A stretch of DNA of 64,000 bases from Emiliania huxleyi CCMP1516 (Eukaryota; Haptophyta; Isochrysidales; Noelaerhabdaceae). The notes under the pieces are model-generated. The model made no database searches and was not told where the DNA came from. It saw nothing but the letters and a program-made list of their open reading frames with translations. The stretch covers positions 49,252 to 113,251 of the forward strand of contig NW_005194754.1 in assembly GCF_000372725.1 (NCBI RefSeq). The letters are read 5' to 3'. The translations under genes and the position numbers were made by a program. Positions 60,416 through 64,000 of the stretch are shown one piece after another (the first letter of the stretch is position 1; the number at the start of each line of letters is the position of its first letter).

Positions 60416-62432
60416 ATGTCAGAGGCACCTGGCCCCCCCCCGGCGACCATCGCCGGGGTGGGGACCAGCACCGAGGGAGCAGCACCCCCACTCGCAGCGA
60501 TGCAGCCTCCCCACTTTCCCGCAGCGCCAGCTGTTCCCATGCCGGCGACCAGCGTTGGTGTGGGCGCTCGGTGGACGCCTCTGACCATGGCTGTGTATAT
60601 GTGGTTGACCGCGGCCGCTCTTCGCTGTAGGCGCGGGCTGGCCGGCACCCACGGCTCAGCCGGGCTCGAGCGCGTGCGGAAGCGTCGAGAGGGGTGTGGA
60701 CGCTTCGACACAGATGGAAACGGGCAGACCCGCAATCGTCTCACCGGGCGCGGGGAGCGCGCCCCTCCAGCTGTCGATGGGGGCGCAAGCGGGAGCGTCG
60801 TCTAGTGTATTGCTCGAAGACCTCATGCAGCCGATGGGTTCCTTCTACCCAAACGGATCCGGCGGTGCACTCGTGTTGCCCAGCCATCTCTCGCCGCCAA
60901 CGCCTCCCGTCCCAACCCCTCGCCGTGCGCTTCAGGCGAGCGGAAGCGGTGCGCTTCGGCGTGCGTCGCCTGCTGCCAGAAGCGCATCCGCTGCGTGATG
61001 CTCCGCTGCGGCAGGTGCTCCAACTGCGTCGCCCGCAACATCCCGTGCATCCCCCGCGTCGGGCGGAAGCGCGGCCCTCCGCTCCGCGAAGAGCGCGAGG
61101 CACGGGAGCGTGCCGTCGCCCTGGCGCTGGAGCGGCAGCACTCGGGCATGTTGGTCGGCAGCCAGGACTCGCCGCTCGGCTCCCGCCCGGGCGGCTTCCC
61201 CGGCGTCCCGTCGATGCCCGTGCCGCTCTCGGCGTTGCAGCAAGCGCAGCTCGTCGCCCTCTCCGCCGCCAGCCAGCCACCGCAGCCGGTGGCGATGCTG
61301 CAGATGATGGCGCACCTGCAGGCGATGCAGCAGGCGCAGAGCTCCTACTCTGGCTCGCCGCTCGGGCAGCACGCCCCCTCGCCGCGGCAGTGGCCGCAGA
61401 TGCCGACCGGCCAGCAGATGCCGACCGGCCAGCCATCCCCGGAGCAGTGGCTGGTGCAGCAGGCGCAGCAGGCGCAGATAGCGCAGGCAGCGCAGACAGT
61501 GCAGCAGGCGCGGCAGGCGCAGCAGGCGCAGACAGTGCAGCAGGCGCAGGCAGCGCAGCAGGCGCAGGCAGCGCAGCAGGCGCAGGCAGCGCAGCAGGCG
61601 CAGGCAGCGCAGGAGGCGCAGGCAGAGCAGGAGGCGCAGGAGGCGCAGGCGATGCTGACGCAGCAGGGCCAGGCGCAGGCGCAGGCGCAGCAGGTGGGGC
61701 GGGGCTAGTTCTGATGGTTCATCGTCTCGGACTAACTCCACAACTCATCCATAGGCGCAGCAGCAGGCCGCAGCCCAGGCGGCACACCAACAAGCAGCAG
61801 CACAGCTGCTGATGGCGCAGCGGCAGGCTCAGGCCCAGGCGATATTGGCGCAGCAAGCGCAGGCGCAGCACGCGCAGCAGACGCAGCTCGCGCTCGCTTG
61901 GCAGTTCTGGCAGACGGGTCAAGCTCAGGCTGTTGCGCAGGCTCAGCAGCAGTTGCAGCGGCAGCAGCAGCAGAGCTCTCTCTCTGCGCAGTTACAGCAC
62001 TTGCAGCAATTGCAGCACGCACAGCAGCAGAGGTTCAGCGCTATTTCGGCGCAGCCGGTGGCGGAGCCGACGCCGACGCATCAATCGTCGACGACAGCGC
62101 AGCCGCCGCTATCGCATCCGCCGTCGGGTGAGCCCGCGCCGCTGGTGGCGATACCGGCGGCTGCGCAGCCTCAGCCGGTGGCGATGCCGGCGGCTACGCT
62201 GCTTCCAGGAATTGCCATACCGGCGGCTGCACAGCTTGGAGCGGTGGCGATGCCGGCGGCTGCGCAGCCTCAGGCGGTGCCGCAGTGTTTGGTCGACAGC
62301 CCCCTGCAGACACCCAACGGAGGAGCTACTCACGAGGCCGTGCCGCCGCCGCCGCTCGCGGGGGAGCCGGTGCAAGCTCCGGTGAAGCATCCGCAGCAGC
62401 CGTCGGAGCCGCCGCCACCGCCGGAGCTATAG
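60416..62432 (+). CDS. Zn(II)2Cys6 glutamine-rich transcription factor
   Basis: The firm exons are 60936-61693 and 61755-62432, joined by a GT-AG intron in phase 0. Exon 60936 opens with ERKRCASACVACCQKRIRC and continues to CGRCSNCVARNIPC: CX2CX6C-X7-CX2CX6C, a fungal-type binuclear zinc cluster with flanking basic residues (RVGRKRGPP). The rest is Gln/Ala-rich (QQAQAAQQAQAAQ repeats) and then Pro/Ala-rich, typical of activation domains. 5' exons are less sure: a frame from the ATG at 60714 (METGRPAIVSPG) probably precedes, and the Pro/Ala-rich frame from the ATG at 60416 may be exon 1. Sequence-specific DNA binding is inferred from the cluster. Confidence 0.75.
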
Positions 62433-62848
62433 CAGCTTCTCTCTCCGTTTTCGCAAGCGCTCCCCGGGGCGTTGGCCGGGCGAGGCTCCTCTCGAGGGCT
62501 TCCTCCTTCGCGGCAGCGGCAGCGGGGGCAGGCTCCGTTTCCCCGCGCTCGTCGTTCTCGTCGTTCTCCTCGCTTTCGTCATCGCCGGCGCCGGCCGGTT
62601 CTCTCGCGGCGGTGCGAGCCTTGGCAGAGCGAGCATTTTTCCTACATGCATGTACAGACCTGCCATCCCCTGCTGGTACTCGCCGGGGTGTGGCGGGCGT
62701 CGGTGCATCCGTCGTGTACTTACAGAATGCTGATTGGTTCCCCTATGCAGCAAAAATACCCCCAAAAGAAGAAAACCCGCAGACCAGTGCCCGCCGTCGC
62801 TTCGGCCCCGAAACACATGGACGCCGCGAGTGTTATGCGCCTCGTTCT

Positions 62849-64000
62849 ATGAGCGACCCAGACTTCTCGTCGCGCCGCTCCGGTGACGGCTCGCTGGAGC
62901 CGCACACGCCCAAGCCGCGGAAGGCGCGGAGCCTCGGTCGGACGTCGGGGAAGAAGGCGCTGGCGCTGGCAGCAGTGCACGCTTGCTCGGCCCACTCTGA
63001 CAGCGAGAACTCGAGCGAGACGCACCGCTCGCGGCGGCGACCGCCCTCTTCCGCTCCTCTCGGCGGCGCACTGGTCAGCGCCTCGCTCTCGGAGCTCATC
63101 GATCTCGAGAGCGGCACTCCGGACCCGCGTGCACGGCGCTCCGGCACAAACTCACGAAAGGAGAAGCGGCCGAGCGTGCGAGAGCCCAAGAGGGCGCGGC
63201 CGCGCGTGGGCCTGCTCATCGCGCTGGCCGTGTGCACCATCCTCTTCGGCCCCATCGCCACGCTCGCCTCGTACGTCCGCCTCTCCTCTGTGCGCCGGCC
63301 AGCAGGCCCTCCGTCGCCAGCCGCCGACGCCGTCACGCTTCGGTCGCACACGTTGCACCTGTCGCTGGCGGGCTCGGACCGCAAGGCGCGGATGGTGCTC
63401 CCGCGGTCCGCGGACTGGGCCATCTTCCTAGCCGGCTGCAAGGAGCGGCTGCAGATCGCGGCCGTGGCGCAGGTGACGGACGAGTCTGGCGACGGGATCC
63501 ACTCGGTGCGCGGTGGCGGCGCCGAGGGGAGCCGCCTCGCACTCGCCCTCGCCAGCCACCCTGGCCCGGACGTAGGTCGCCGACCTGATGCACGAGGACA
63601 ACCTGGTCGTGCACGCGCAGCCGGCAGAGTCGGGCGCAGCCTCCGCGAGAACGAGCGGCACCGGCGCTAGCTCGCCGGCGCAGCTGCCCGGCTCAGCTAG
63701 CAAGGAGCCGCCAGCTGGCAAGGAGCCGACAAAGGCGAAGCCTGAGGAGCAGAGGGGCGCCCGCGCGGCCCAGGCGGGCGGAGGCGCGCCCGCCGCTGGC
63801 GCCGTGCGGCGCGCCGAACCGCCGCCGCCGCCGCCGAGGAGGAGGCCGCCCCCGCCCCTGCCCGAGTGCGGCGCCCGCCACCCGGAGTACCGCGTGGCGG
63901 TGCTTGTGCCGCTGCTCGGCCCGCCGCCCGCCTTCCTGCCCTACTTCCTGGCGTCGGCGCGCACGAGCTCGGCCCTCGTCGACTTCGTCCTCTTCCACGA
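62849..64000 (+). CDS. Type II membrane protein, probably glycos(yl)transferase-like (partial)
   Basis: The ATG at 62849 opens a basic, Ser-rich cytosolic part of about 110 residues, a single membrane anchor (VGLLIALAVCTILFGPIATL), and a lumenal region. A first exon ending about 63520 (GC donor) joins in phase to 63576 onward (VADLMHEDNLVVHAQP). After a Pro/Ala-rich stem comes EYRVAVLVPLLGPPPAFLPY and SALVDFVLFHE, which resembles the start of GT-A-like domains of the DUF6625 type (a hydrophobic strand, G-x-x-P, then a D-F-x-x-F strand). The gene leaves the window at the right edge. A Golgi glycosyltransferase role is inferred from topology and this short match. Confidence 0.6.

Overview
The window looks like nuclear DNA of a photosynthetic, potentially flagellated alga, most likely a haptophyte of the Emiliania/Gephyrocapsa type (inference). 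It is very GC-rich. Plastid-type genes (an HCF107-like TPR protein, a PAP/fibrillin, a VTE3-like methyltransferase, a DUF3082 protein) sit beside ciliary genes (BBS1, an IFT172 piece), a CDPK and a CLC exchanger. Genes are close together on both strands. Introns are short, and most begin with GC rather than GT: of 38 introns whose reading frame I could close on both sides, 26 are GC-AG and 12 GT-AG. I saw no prokaryotic operons, CRISPR arrays, rRNA or convincing tRNA, and no reverse transcriptase or integrase.

Layout. 0-2 kb: HCF107-like gene running off the left edge. 2-4.8 kb: repeats and a nested pair of terminal-inverted-repeat (TIR) elements. 5-9.4 kb: a secreted two-part protein with a proline linker, converging on a small membrane protein. 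9.5-10.35 kb: nested repeats. 10.4-17.9 kb: ubiquitin-like/IQ/PH-like protein, divergent CLC exchanger, armadillo protein. 18-19.8 kb: repeats and gene scraps. 19.8-25.8 kb: LON-like protein, WW/DEAD-box RNA helicase, CDPK. 25.8-28.2 kb: repeats and an unidentified coding scrap. 28.2-35.8 kb: pICln, ankyrin protein, an inverted repeat against an assembly gap, ADAL-type deaminase, DUF3082 protein, R-SNARE. 36-40.5 kb: repeats around an unidentified gene with internal repeats. 40.5-45.7 kb: LCMT1, small membrane protein, aspartoacylase-like M14 enzyme, fibrillin. 46-54 kb: IFT172 piece, complete BBS1 and TM9SF (split by a gap), all on the minus strand. 54-56 kb: an ORF interrupted by a well-delimited 923-bp DNA transposon. 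56.4-64 kb: SFT2, VTE3-like methyltransferase carrying an odd in-frame palindromic insert, a TIR element, a Zn2Cys6 glutamine-rich regulator, and the start of a type II membrane protein.

Functional themes are plastid RNA and lipid/quinone biology, ciliary trafficking, endomembrane trafficking (TM9SF, SFT2, R-SNARE), and protein or nucleotide modification (LCMT1, ADAL, pICln). The genes are not organised as one pathway. The most notable signals are structural: predominant GC donors, 11-bp intronic minisatellites in sense orientation in two unrelated genes, a transposon family with GTAGAG-rich ends and a clean 8-bp target duplication, an element nested in a relative of it with a CCGG target duplication, and repeat elements ending within about 55 bp upstream of three start codons.
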